From CAVRQM01 sp964250775 (GTDB lineage Bacteria > Pseudomonadota > Alphaproteobacteria > Acetobacterales > Acetobacteraceae): a stretch of DNA of 28,774 nucleotides. This document shows, piece after piece, positions 1 to 7,626 of this stretch (its first letter is position 1; each line of letters starts with the position of its first letter). Below the pieces are notes generated by a model that ran no database searches, was not told where the DNA came from, and saw only the letters and a list, made by a program, of their open reading frames with translations. The DNA is taken from positions 1 through 28,774 of the forward strand of contig CAXUHK010000035.1 in assembly GCA_964250775.1 (NCBI GenBank), written 5' to 3'. Made by a program: the position numbers and the translations under genes.

Positions 1-1272
1 GGCGGGGTCGATCTCGGCGTAGAGCGCCCGCACGGCGCCGATCTCGCGCGCCAGCGCGCCGACCGACCACAGCCCCACGGTCGCGGCGCTGGCCAAGTCC
101 CGGTAGGCCAGGCCCAGCATCCGCGAGTCGTCGATGCTGGGGAAGAAGTCGTCGCTGTCGAGGCCGCCGCTGAACTGCGGCCCGATCCGCTGGCTGAGAT
201 TGGGCGCGGCGTTGCCGGGCGCGAAGAAGCGCGACCATTGCACGATCCAGCTCGAATCGAGCGGCATGGCGCCGGGATCACGGCTCGAACTGTGCCGCAG
301 CGTGTCGTCGAGGCTCAGCGCGTCGCCGGTGTTGATGACGTAGCCGTCGCGCACCATGGCGTGCCCGAAGCGGAACGCGCCGTGCGAGAACTCCAGCGGC
401 ACCGCGTCACCCGCGGCGATGAAGCCATCGGCGCCGGCGTATTGGCGCAGCACGTCGGGGTCGAGGATGCGGGGCAGCAGGTCGTGCCGGATGATGCGGC
501 GATAGATCAGCGTGGTCGCCTCGCGGGCGCACTCGAAGCTCACCGCGGCGCTGCGCGGGAGCGCTGTGGGCGAGACCGGCAGCAGGTCGACGATGCGGTT
601 GTGCAGATGGTGGAACAGCGCCGTGAGCTGGGCGATGATGGCGTGGTCGTCGTTGCGCGGGTCGGCGATCAATGCCTCGGTCAGGCCGCCGCGCTGGCAG
701 CCGGAGACGCCGGGCAGCGCCGCCCGCGCGATGTCGCGGAACGGGCACGCGGCGCCGGGGCGGGCGGGGTCGGCGGCCATGCGCCCGAGCCGCAGCTTGC
801 GCCGGCTCAGGTCCTGCGGGTCGTCGATGGCGTAGGCCAACGGCGTCACGTTCGGCCCGCCGCCATAGATGGTGTCGAGCCGCAGCCCCGCGTCGCGCGA
901 GTTGGCCAGTCCCGTCGGATCGCCCTGCAGCAGGGAGGCCGGCAGCGAGCTCTGCACCAGGTCGTGCGCCACGAGCTGCAGCAGGTAGGTGTAGCCGGAC
1001 GGGATGCCCGGGTTGTCGCGCGCGCCGGCGCCGGGCCACTGCTCGGCCCGCATCCGGCCGGCCAGGCGCGCCAGCGTGCCACGGATGTCGGCGTGCCGAT
1101 CCGGTCGGGCGGGGTCGAGATACCAGGCGCAACGTTCGCTGGCGCCCGGCTCGCGCGGGAAGTGCCGGAAGCCGCGCGCCGGGCCGCCCAGTCCGCGCAG
1201 CGTGGGAATCTGGCCCGGCGCGAACTCGGTCAGTGTCGCAAGCTGCGCAAAGCCGCCGCCGTGCATGGTCAT
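1..1272 (-). CDS. Animal-type haem peroxidase, 3' end cut by window edge
   Basis: This is a haem peroxidase of the animal peroxidase superfamily (myeloperoxidase/peroxidasin fold), expected to oxidise halides or organic substrates with hydrogen peroxide. I translated it by hand. The distal motif LLQLVAHD carries Gln and His with the family spacing, His at residue 103. LDTIYGGGPN follows. The catalytic Arg lies in IADPRNDDHAI (Arg206), and FHHLHNRIVDLL follows it. The proximal haem ligand is in FSHGAFRFGHAMV (His304). No signal peptide or membrane segment is seen, so it is probably cytoplasmic or exported unconventionally. The start at 1272 has GGGGAGG about 10 bases upstream; an in-frame ATG at 1266 is a minor alternative. 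At least 424 residues are visible and the frame is open at base 1. It diverges from the YcaO gene across about 60 bases. The family call is firm; the substrate is unknown. Confidence 0.9.
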   Translation of the reverse strand, partial: MTMHGGGFAQLATLTEFAPGQIPTLRGLGGPARGFRHFPREPGASERCAWYLDPARPDRHADIRGTLARLAGRMRAEQWPGAGARDNPGIPSGYTYLLQLVAHDLVQSSLPASLLQGDPTGLANSRDAGLRLDTIYGGGPNVTPLAYAIDDPQDLSRRKLRLGRMAADPARPGAACPFRDIARAALPGVSGCQRGGLTEALIADPRNDDHAIIAQLTALFHHLHNRIVDLLPVSPTALPRSAAVSFECAREATTLIYRRIIRHDLLPRILDPDVLRQYAGADGFIAAGDAVPLEFSHGAFRFGHAMVRDGYVINTGDALSLDDTLRHSSSRDPGAMPLDSSWIVQWSRFFAPGNAAPNLSQRIGPQFSGGLDSDDFFPSIDDSRMLGLAYRDLASAATVGLWSVGALAREIGAVRALYAEIDPA

Positions 1273-1330
1273 GACGCCGTAGCCTCCCCTCGGTCGAGGC
1301 TGCTATTAGGATGGGCAGCGTGAGTTCATC

Positions 1331-2656
1331 GTGATTTGCATGGTCAAGGGGCGGGATCTCGCGGCGGGCCAGGCGCTCGGCCCGGTGCTTGCCCGAGCCG
1401 CCGCGATGCTGCGCGATCCGGCCTCCGGCCTCGCCGAGCCGGCGGTCGAGGCCGCGGCCGGTCGGCTGCTGCGGGATTTGGGCTATGACGCCCGATCCAC
1501 TGTCATGGCCGGGCCTGACCCGACCACCCACGCGGCCCAGGTCGCACCAGTTGCCGCGAGCATCGTGCCCAAGGTCGACCGTCCTGAGGGGCGGCGCCGC
1601 GTGGGTGCGCGGATCAAGTCCGCGCCTGACGAGTTTGGGGGCAAGTCACGCGATCCGGACACCGGGGCGCACAGGGCAGCCTTGCTGCTGGCTGCCGCCA
1701 GGTTCCGCCGCCTGTTCCAGCTTGTCTCCGAGCACGCGCCCGGCCTGGTGTTCGTCGGCGCCGAGGTCGGCGGCGGCGTCAGCGCCTCGGGCGTGGGCGT
1801 GACGCTGCAAGCCGCGTTCGAGGGCTGCGTCGGGGAGGCCGCCGAGTACCTCTCGCAAGTCGAGGTGGAGGGCGATGTCGGCCTGCGCGCGCCGCTGCGG
1901 GCGCAAGGGGCGACGTTCGCGGCGCTGCTCGACCCGCGCCAGGCCGAGGCGCTGGACTGGGTGCGAGCGCATCGGCTGTCCGACGGCAGCGCGGCCTGGG
2001 TGCCCGCCGACCTTTGCCTGCGCCGGCCGAGCGCCGACGCGCGTCGGGACGGCTACGGCCCGCTCAGCGTCGGCTGCGCCGCCAGCGCCTCGTTGCCGGC
2101 GGCGACCCTGCACGGCTTGCTGGAGGTGGCGGAGCGCGACGCGGTGCGTCGGTGGCGTGGCGGCCGGCGCGGGCGGCCACTGGCGCTTCCACACCCTGCC
2201 GCCATTGCGGCCGCCCGCCTGCTCGCCGAATTTCGGCAAGGCGCTGCCGGCCAAGCGACCTGGTTGTTGGACATCACGACCGACCTGGACGTGCCTTGCA
2301 TCGCCGCGGTGTCATGCGACCTGGACGGCCGGGCCGTCGCCGTGGGCTCCGCGTGTCGTCCGACCATGGCCGCCGCCGCCCGTTCGGCGCTGCTGGAGAT
2401 GTGCCAGATGGAACTCGCCACGGCGTTGGCGCCGGCGAAGCCGAACGAGACGCCGCTCGACCGGCTGCGCCCGCAAGGCCCGCCGGCTACCACCAAGGAC
2501 CTGCCGGAAGCGGGTCCGGCCGCCGCGTTGCGCCACGTCGCCGACCGGCTCGCCCGCCGCCGCGCCGACGCCTTCGTCGTCGACCTGACACGCGGGGAGC
2601 TCGCGATCCCCGTGGCGCACGTGCTCTGCCCGGCGTTGCGGCGCGCGCCTGGATAG
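1331..2656 (+). CDS. YcaO-domain protein (azoline cyclodehydratase-like) with embedded palindrome
   Basis: YcaO enzymes use ATP to activate peptide amide bonds; known roles are azole/azoline or thioamide formation in ribosomal peptides and S12 modification. Hallmarks here are FVGAEVGGGVSASGVGV, the first acidic helix GCVGEAAEYLSQ, the second acidic helix HGLLEVAERDAVRRW, a DITTDLDVPCIAAVSCD core strand and the C-terminal VDLTRGELAIPVAHVLCP. The protein is 441 residues from a GTG at 1331; an ATG at 1340 is an equally good start and no strong ribosome site decides it. Residues of roughly 57-106 are coded by a REP-like palindrome and look foreign: before it the protein reads LRDLGYDA, after it DPDTGAHRAALLLAAARF. 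No precursor peptide, TfuA or dehydrogenase is seen, so the product is unknown. The divergent neighbour is the haem peroxidase. It converges on the crp-like gene with 11 bases between stops. Confidence 0.87.
   Translation: MICMVKGRDLAAGQALGPVLARAAAMLRDPASGLAEPAVEAAAGRLLRDLGYDARSTVMAGPDPTTHAAQVAPVAASIVPKVDRPEGRRRVGARIKSAPDEFGGKSRDPDTGAHRAALLLAAARFRRLFQLVSEHAPGLVFVGAEVGGGVSASGVGVTLQAAFEGCVGEAAEYLSQVEVEGDVGLRAPLRAQGATFAALLDPRQAEALDWVRAHRLSDGSAAWVPADLCLRRPSADARRDGYGPLSVGCAASASLPAATLHGLLEVAERDAVRRWRGGRRGRPLALPHPAAIAAARLLAEFRQGAAGQATWLLDITTDLDVPCIAAVSCDLDGRAVAVGSACRPTMAAAARSALLEMCQMELATALAPAKPNETPLDRLRPQGPPATTKDLPEAGPAAALRHVADRLARRRADAFVVDLTRGELAIPVAHVLCPALRRAPG
1502..1630. repeat. REP-like imperfect palindrome inside the YcaO gene
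   Basis: Two 35-base arms, 1502-1536 and 1596-1630, are inverted copies matching at 27 of 35 positions and separated by 59 bases. The outer 12 bases of the facing ends are perfect (GCCGCGTGGGTG in the right arm). Arm sequence of the type ATGGCCGGGCCTGACCC and GGATCAAGTCCGCG resembles the short palindromes scattered between genes of many alphaproteobacteria. Here the element sits inside an open coding frame and is translated. Confidence 0.8.
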
Positions 2657-2667
2657 GTCGCGGGCGG

Positions 2668-3369
2668 TCAGTCGAACAGTTGCCGCAACGCCTGCGGCCG
2701 GCGCAGCACGATCGCGCGGCCCTCGACCGTCAGCACGCCCTCCTCGCGCCACGCGCGCAGTTGCTTGTTCACGCTCTCGCGTGAGCTCGCGACCAGGTTG
2801 GCGAGGTCGCGCTGCGAGGTGCCGGCCTCGATCCTGATGCCGCCCGTGGCGTCGGCGCGGCCGTGCCGCTCGGCCAGCCGGACCAGCACGCGCGCCAGCC
2901 GGGCGGGCATGGTGGTGAGCGCCACGTCCTCGAGGGTCAGGCTGGTCTGGCGCAGCCGCTCGCACAGCGTCACGAGCAGCCGCTCCGCCAGTCCCTCATG
3001 GCGGCGCAGCAGCGGCAGGAAGTGCTTGCGCTCCACCACCATCAGCAAGGTGTCGACGACGGCCGTGGCGCTGGCGCTGCGCGGCTTGCCGTCGAGCACC
3101 GCCAGCTCGCCCAGGATCTGGCCCGGCCCGATCAGGTTCAGGGTGACTTCCCTGCCGTCGGCCGACATGGTCGAGACGCGCACCTGCCCGGCCAGCACCG
3201 CCATCATGCTGCTGCCGGTCTCGCCCTTGTTGAAGATCACCCCGCCGCGCGCGACCCGGCGTTCGGTCGAGTGCGCGATCATGTCGTCGATCTCGGGGGC
3301 GGTCATGCCGCGGAACAGCGCGTGCTGGCGCAGCGCCTCGCGCTTGGGGCCGAGGGGCGAGCCGGTCAT
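2668..3369 (-). CDS. Crp/Fnr-family transcription regulator
   Basis: A 233-residue regulator with an N-terminal cyclic-nucleotide-binding beta roll and a C-terminal winged helix. The phosphate-binding cassette reads GELAVLDGKPRSASATA, keeping the Glu and Arg-Ser positions that contact cAMP in Crp. There is no Fnr-type cysteine cluster, so an oxygen-sensing iron-sulfur role is unlikely. The DNA-binding part contains TSQRDLANLVASSRESVNKQ, with SSRESVNKQL as recognition helix. Its ATG overlaps the stop of the upstream permease gene (ATGA at 3366-3369), so the two are probably co-transcribed and translationally coupled. The target genes cannot be told from the sequence; the permease is the obvious candidate. 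Confidence 0.9.
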   Translation of the reverse strand: MTGSPLGPKREALRQHALFRGMTAPEIDDMIAHSTERRVARGGVIFNKGETGSSMMAVLAGQVRVSTMSADGREVTLNLIGPGQILGELAVLDGKPRSASATAVVDTLLMVVERKHFLPLLRRHEGLAERLLVTLCERLRQTSLTLEDVALTTMPARLARVLVRLAERHGRADATGGIRIEAGTSQRDLANLVASSRESVNKQLRAWREEGVLTVEGRAIVLRRPQALRQLFD

Positions 3370-4304
3370 CTTGTGCCGGCAATCGCCAGCGCCAGCGTCA
3401 GCGCCGAGGCGATGTAGCTGTACAGCAGCACCGAGGCGCTCTCGCGCTCGGCCACCCGGTAGCGCGAGGCGAAGATCACGATGATGACCGCGCAGGGCAA
3501 CGCCAGGCTCACCACGGGATAGCTGCGCAGCCGCGACTGCAGCCCGATCGCCGTGAGCGCCGCGAAGGCGGTGCCGGGCACCACCATGAGCCGGCCCACG
3601 ACGCTGGCCGCGATCGCCAGGGAGAATGTCGGGCGCTGGGCGCGCAGCACGATGCCGCTCGCGAACAGGGCCACTCCGGCGGTCGCCGAGCCGAGCAGGT
3701 TGATCGAGCGGATCAGTGGGTCCGGCAGCACGACGCCGCCCAGCACCAGCAGGAAGCCGAGCAGCGGCGCCCACACCATCGGCTGCTGCACCGAGGCGAG
3801 GACGATGGCCGCGACCGACTGCGGCGCCAGGTCGACCTGGGACGCGCGGGTCGCGATGCCGAGCAGGATCAGGCCGAGCGGGACCATGACCAGGTTGGTC
3901 ATCAGGCTGCCGACCGCGACCGTGGCCGTCGCCGGCGCCGCCCCGAACGCGGCCCCCAGCACCGGCAGGCCCACGAACGGGATCGCCGGCAACCCGACCG
4001 CCATCGCCTGCAGCGTGCTGGCGGCCAGGCTGCGGCGGAACAGGTGGCGCGAGACCAGCAAGGTCGCCGCGAACGGGACGACCATGCCCACCAGCAGGAT
4101 CGCCCCCAACCGCACGTCGACGGCGAAGTCGCCGCGCGGCGTGGTGACGGTGCCGGCGAACAGGCCGAGCGGCAGGGTGTAGGTGATGACCATGCGGTTC
4201 AGCACGTCGGCCGCCTTGCCCTCGATATCGTGGTGCCAGGCGGCGAAGTAGCCGACCAGCAGGGTCAGGAAGACCGGCAGCAGGGCATTGGCGACGATGT
4301 TCAC
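3366..4304 (-). CDS. AEC-family (auxin efflux carrier-like) permease
   Basis: A 312-residue integral membrane protein with about ten hydrophobic segments in two halves, as in the AEC family (plant PIN relatives; bacterial malonate and other carboxylate transporters such as MdcF). It opens with NIVANALLPVFLTLLVGYFA, has the NRMVITYTLPLGLF segment typical of the first half, and the second half includes PLLGFLLVLGGVVLPDPL and STATAGVALFASG-like helix-breaking glycines (here SATAGVALFASGI). The substrate cannot be assigned; small organic acids are usual. It is the first gene of a two-gene unit with the Crp/Fnr regulator, overlapping it by 4 bases. Confidence 0.87.
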   Translation of the reverse strand: MNIVANALLPVFLTLLVGYFAAWHHDIEGKAADVLNRMVITYTLPLGLFAGTVTTPRGDFAVDVRLGAILLVGMVVPFAATLLVSRHLFRRSLAASTLQAMAVGLPAIPFVGLPVLGAAFGAAPATATVAVGSLMTNLVMVPLGLILLGIATRASQVDLAPQSVAAIVLASVQQPMVWAPLLGFLLVLGGVVLPDPLIRSINLLGSATAGVALFASGIVLRAQRPTFSLAIAASVVGRLMVVPGTAFAALTAIGLQSRLRSYPVVSLALPCAVIIVIFASRYRVAERESASVLLYSYIASALTLALAIAGTR

Positions 4305-4400
4305 GCTGCGGCTCCGTGGGAGGTCGCGCGGCGGCTGGTGGATCGGCGGTCTCGAGCCGCCGCAACGATAGCGCGCGACGGCGGCCCGATAACAGCCTCG

Positions 4401-5444
4401 TCACTGCACGACGATACGCGCGGCGCCTTCCCGCAGGTGGCCTACGACGCGGGCCGCGGCGAACCCCGCCGTGTGGGCAAGGCGCAGCACGTCGGTCGCG
4501 TGCTCGGCCGCCACCGCGACCAGCAGGCCGCCGCTGGTCTGCGGGTCGCACAGCAGGCCGCGCCGCCACTCGGGCAGATCGGGCGGCAGGTCAATTTCGG
4601 CGCGGTAGCTGTCCCAGTTCCGCGCCGCCGCCCCGGTCTTGGTGCCTTGCTCCGCGAGTCGCTCGGCGCCGGCGAGCCACGGCAGCGCGTACAGGTCGAG
4701 CGTGGCGGCCAGCGCGCTGCCGCGACAGATTTCGAGCGTGTGGCCGAGCAGGCCGAAGCCGGTCACGTCGGTCACGGCGTGGACGCCGGGGATCGCCGGC
4801 AGGTCGCGGCCGACGGTGTTGAGCCGCGTCGTGGAGGCGAGCATCGCGCGATAGGCCGCCTCGTCGAGCACGCCTTGCTTCAGCGCCGCGCTGAAGATCC
4901 CGACCCCCAGGCCCTTGGTCAGGATCAGCGCGTCGCCCGCGCGGGCACCGGAATTGCGCATCACCCGGTCGGGATGCACCAGTCCGAGCGCGACCAGGCC
5001 GTAGATCGGCTCCACGCTGTCGATCGAGTGGCCGCCGGCCACCGGCACGCCGGCCTCGGCGCAGACCGCCGCCCCCCCGGCCAGGATCGCCTGCACGCTG
5101 GCGAGCGGTAGCCGTCCCAGCGGCATCCCCACGATGGCCAGCGCCAGGATCGGCGAGCCGCCCATGGCATAGACGTCGGATAGCGCGTTGGTCGCGGCGA
5201 TGCGGCCGAACTCGAACGGGTCGTCCACCACCGGCATGAAGAAGTCGGTCGTGGCGACCAGCGCCTGTTGGTCGTTGAGCCGCCAGACCGCCGCGTCGTC
5301 GCCGGTCTCCACCCCCACCAGCAGGTCGGGGAAGCTCGCGGCCAGCGGCATCCGCGCCAGGATGTCGCGCAGCGCCGCCGGCGACAGCTTGCAGCCGCAG
5401 CCGCCGCCATGGGCGAGCGAGGTGAGGCGGGGCATGTCGTCCAT
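4401..5444 (-). CDS. selD: Selenide, water dikinase
   Basis: SelD makes selenophosphate, the selenium donor for selenocysteine-tRNA, from selenide and ATP. The protein is 347 residues, the same length as the E. coli enzyme. The catalytic N-terminal loop is GGGCGCKLSP, with Cys16, Cys18 and Lys19 where E. coli has its essential Cys17 and Lys20. Metal and ATP-binding motifs VGVETGDDAAVW, TTDFFMPVVDDPFEFG and ATNALSDVYAMGG follow, then DVTGFGLLGH and LCDPQTSGGLL. The start at 5444 is chosen because of family length and an AAGAGGAA ribosome site; the frame stays open upstream to 5510. It diverges from selB over 158 bases and sits beside the tRNA and the selenoprotein that need it. The active site has Cys, not selenocysteine. 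Confidence 0.96.
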   Translation of the reverse strand: MDDMPRLTSLAHGGGCGCKLSPAALRDILARMPLAASFPDLLVGVETGDDAAVWRLNDQQALVATTDFFMPVVDDPFEFGRIAATNALSDVYAMGGSPILALAIVGMPLGRLPLASVQAILAGGAAVCAEAGVPVAGGHSIDSVEPIYGLVALGLVHPDRVMRNSGARAGDALILTKGLGVGIFSAALKQGVLDEAAYRAMLASTTRLNTVGRDLPAIPGVHAVTDVTGFGLLGHTLEICRGSALAATLDLYALPWLAGAERLAEQGTKTGAAARNWDSYRAEIDLPPDLPEWRRGLLCDPQTSGGLLVAVAAEHATDVLRLAHTAGFAAARVVGHLREGAARIVVQ

Positions 5445-5602
5445 CGGGGGTTCCTCTTGGCGGTGGCGGCACGAAATGCCGAAAGCGGGGCGAAGGGAGA
5501 TCGGGTGCACGGCTTAGACGAGAGGCGCGACGCAAGGTTCCGGGCGTTGCCGCGACGCTGCTCGCGCACCGGACTGGCGCACGCCGCATTTGGCATCATC
5601 GG
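5445..5602. other. Divergent selD/selB intergenic region
   Basis: These 158 bases hold the start regions of selD (minus, AAGAGGAA site) and selB (plus, no strong ribosome site). I see no clear -35/-10 pair, riboswitch or repeat in it. Confidence 0.5.
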
Positions 5603-7456
5603 ATGACGCGCCTGGTGCTGGGCGTGATCGGCCACGTCGACCACGGCAAGACCGCGCTGGTGCGGGCGCTGACCGGCATCGACACCGACCGGCTGCCGGA
5701 GGAGCGCCGGCGCGGCATCTCCATCGCCCTCGGCTTCGCGCACCTGACCCTGCCCGGCGTCGTGGTCGACTTCATCGACATGCCGGGGCACGAGCGCTTC
5801 GTCCGCACCATGGTCGCGGGCGCCACCGGGATCGACGCGGCGCTGCTGGTAGTCGCGGCCAACGAGGGCGTCAAGCCGCAGACGGTCGAGCACGTCGAGA
5901 TCGCCGCCCTGCTGGGCCTGCGCCGCGCGGTGGTCGCCGTCAGCAAGGCCGACCTCGCGCCAGCGGCGCCCGTGGTGGCGGAGGCGGCGGCGCTGGCTCG
6001 CCGCGCCGGCGGGGACGGGCGGGCCTCTAGCCCGGTGGCGGCGCTGGCGGGGACCGGGATAGAGGCGCTGCGGGACGCGATCGTGGCGATGGCGACGCCG
6101 CCCCACGCCGCCCACGGCGTGCCCTGGCTGCCGATCGACCGGGCGTTCAGCGTCGCTGGGCACGGCACGGTGGTGACCGGCACGCTGCATGGCGGCCCGC
6201 TCACGGCTGGCGGCGAGGCGACGCTGCTGCCGGCGGACGCTCCGGTCCGGCTGCGTGGGCTGCAGGTACACGGTGCGCGGGTGGCGGCAGCGCTTCCGGG
6301 CCAACGCGTCGCGGTGAACCTGCGCGGCGTGGAGGCCGGCGCGGTGCGACCGGGGGCGTGCCTGGCCGCACCCGGCCTGCTGCGCCCCGCCACCTGGCTC
6401 ACGATGACGCTGCGTGCCACGGCCACGGTCGCGACCACGGCGCGGTTCCGGCTGCTGGTCGGAACCCAGGAGGTCGACGCGCGGCTACGCCTGCTGGACC
6501 GCGACGCGCTGCGACCGGGCGAAATAGCCCCGGCGCAGCTCCGTTGCGCCGAGTCGGTCGCGGTGCCGGTGGGGCAGCACTTGATCCTGCGCCAGGCGTC
6601 GCCGCCGCTCACGGTCGCCGGCGGGCGCATCCTCGACACCGCCGCGCTCCGGTTGCGCCGCCATGATCCGGCGGTGCTGGCGCGGCTCGCCCGGCGCGCG
6701 GCGGCGGCGTCCGAGGCGCTGGTGTCGCTGGAGGTGGAACTGGCCGGCCAGGAGGGCACCCCGCTCGACCGCCTGGCCGGNNNNNNNNNNGGGTTGGCGC
6801 CGCCGTTCGTCGCCGCCGCGTTGCAGGGCGGGCCGGCGCTGGTGCTGCGCGGCGGCGCGGTCGTGCTGCGGACGGCGCTGGAGGGGGTCACGGCCCGCAT
6901 CCCGAAGCTGCTGGCCGAGGTTCCCGCGCTTTCCCACGCGCTTCTGCGGGCGGCGTTGCCGAAAGTGGGCGAGGCCGTGCTCGACGAGGCGTTGGGCCTG
7001 CTGGTGGCCGCCGGGACCGTGCGCCGCGACGGCGGCGGGGTGCGGCTGGTGCGGCGCGAGCAGGAGGCGCGTGCGGCTCGCCACGCCCTGTCGTTGGCGG
7101 AGCGGCTGGCGGCGGCGCTGCGTGCCGGCGGCCTGACCCCGCCCGACCCGGAGGCGCTGGCGGCGGATTTCGCCTCGCGGCAGGCGTTGGCGCAACTGGT
7201 GCGCGCGGGCCTTGCGGTGCGCGCGACCGACCGGGTGCTGAAGCGCGACATCCTGTTCCACCGCGACGCCGTGGCACTGGCGTGCCGCCGGCTGGCGCCG
7301 CTGCTGGGCGAGCCGGGGTTGAAGGTGACGGAGGCGGGGGCGGCGCTCGGCATCTCGCGCAAATACAGCGTGCCGCTGCTGGAATACCTCGACTCCGTGC
7401 GGTTCACCCGCCGCGTCGGCGACCGGCGCACGCTTGGCCGCGATGCCGCCGGCTGA
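5603..7456 (+). CDS. selB: Selenocysteine-specific elongation factor SelB (10-N gap inside)
   Basis: SelB is the GTPase that carries Sec-tRNA to ribosomes stalled at UGA codons followed by a SECIS hairpin. GTPase motifs are GHVDHGKT (residues 10-17), RGISIALGFAHL in the switch I region, DMPGHERF, and SKAD in place of NKxD. Beta-barrel domains follow with FSVAGHGTVVTGTL. The C-terminal half has winged-helix repeats that bind the SECIS RNA, ending in GISRKYSVPLLEYLDSVRFT, strongly typical of SelB. A 10-N gap at 6781-6790 falls in the third/fourth domain, but both sides are in the same frame, so the gene is probably intact. The stop lies 13 bases before the tRNA-Sec gene. No selA is seen on either side. 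Confidence 0.95.
   Translation: MTRLVLGVIGHVDHGKTALVRALTGIDTDRLPEERRRGISIALGFAHLTLPGVVVDFIDMPGHERFVRTMVAGATGIDAALLVVAANEGVKPQTVEHVEIAALLGLRRAVVAVSKADLAPAAPVVAEAAALARRAGGDGRASSPVAALAGTGIEALRDAIVAMATPPHAAHGVPWLPIDRAFSVAGHGTVVTGTLHGGPLTAGGEATLLPADAPVRLRGLQVHGARVAAALPGQRVAVNLRGVEAGAVRPGACLAAPGLLRPATWLTMTLRATATVATTARFRLLVGTQEVDARLRLLDRDALRPGEIAPAQLRCAESVAVPVGQHLILRQASPPLTVAGGRILDTAALRLRRHDPAVLARLARRAAAASEALVSLEVELAGQEGTPLDRLAXXXXGLAPPFVAAALQGGPALVLRGGAVVLRTALEGVTARIPKLLAEVPALSHALLRAALPKVGEAVLDEALGLLVAAGTVRRDGGGVRLVRREQEARAARHALSLAERLAAALRAGGLTPPDPEALAADFASRQALAQLVRAGLAVRATDRVLKRDILFHRDAVALACRRLAPLLGEPGLKVTEAGAALGISRKYSVPLLEYLDSVRFTRRVGDRRTLGRDAAG
6781..6790. other. Assembly gap of 10 N in selB
   Basis: Ten unknown bases. 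The coding frame of selB is the same on both sides and the flanks are normal sequence, unlike the other gaps. The true missing length is unknown. Confidence 0.95.
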
Positions 7457-7469
7457 TACACCGGCCGGC

Positions 7470-7562
7470 GGAGGCGATTGGAGTCTGGTGGCTTCCCTGG
7501 TCTTCAAAACCAGCGGCCCGCCACAAGCGGGCGGTGGGTTCGATTCCCATCCGCTTCCGCCA
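7470..7562 (+). tRNA. selC: tRNA-Sec (anticodon TCA)
   Basis: A 93-base selenocysteine tRNA with encoded CCA. The acceptor stem is 7470-7477 with 7551-7558, discriminator G7559. The D stem has the bacterial tRNA-Sec shape: 6 pairs (7480-7485 with 7490-7495, two G-U) closed by a 4-base loop TGGT. The anticodon stem CTGGT/ACCAG is perfect, with loop CTTCAAA and anticodon TCA at 7504-7506, which reads UGA. The long extra arm is GCCCGC/GCGGGC (7516-7521 with 7527-7532). The T loop is TTCGATT. The eighth acceptor pair is A-C, while G7533 can pair with C7551 to lengthen the T stem, so the acceptor/T stack may be 7+6 rather than the usual bacterial 8+5. It lies between selB and the selenoprotein gene. 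Confidence 0.96.
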
Positions 7563-7626
7563 CCGCTGGCGGAACTTCATACGATTGCGTTTGTTTGTTG
7601 ATTACGGTTCGGCTGGGGCGGGACAG

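Noticed and set aside
407..1531. Long minus-strand open frame overlapping the peroxidase and the YcaO start
   Set aside because: It is in a different frame from the peroxidase motifs and reads as Arg/Ala/Pro-rich shadow protein typical of GC-rich DNA.
1493..1656. CGATCC direct repeats as target-site duplication of the palindromic element
   Set aside because: Spacing of 158 bases would not preserve the YcaO frame on excision, and six bases recur easily by chance in GC-rich DNA.
4345..4361. GGCGG...CCGCC hairpin between the AEC permease and selD as a terminator
   Set aside because: Short stem, no following T-run on either strand, and such pairings are common at this GC content.
2668..4569. 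Apparent 633-residue minus-strand fusion protein
   Set aside because: Only its last part (from 3369) is the Crp/Fnr regulator; the upstream part is an out-of-frame shadow of the AEC permease and selD.
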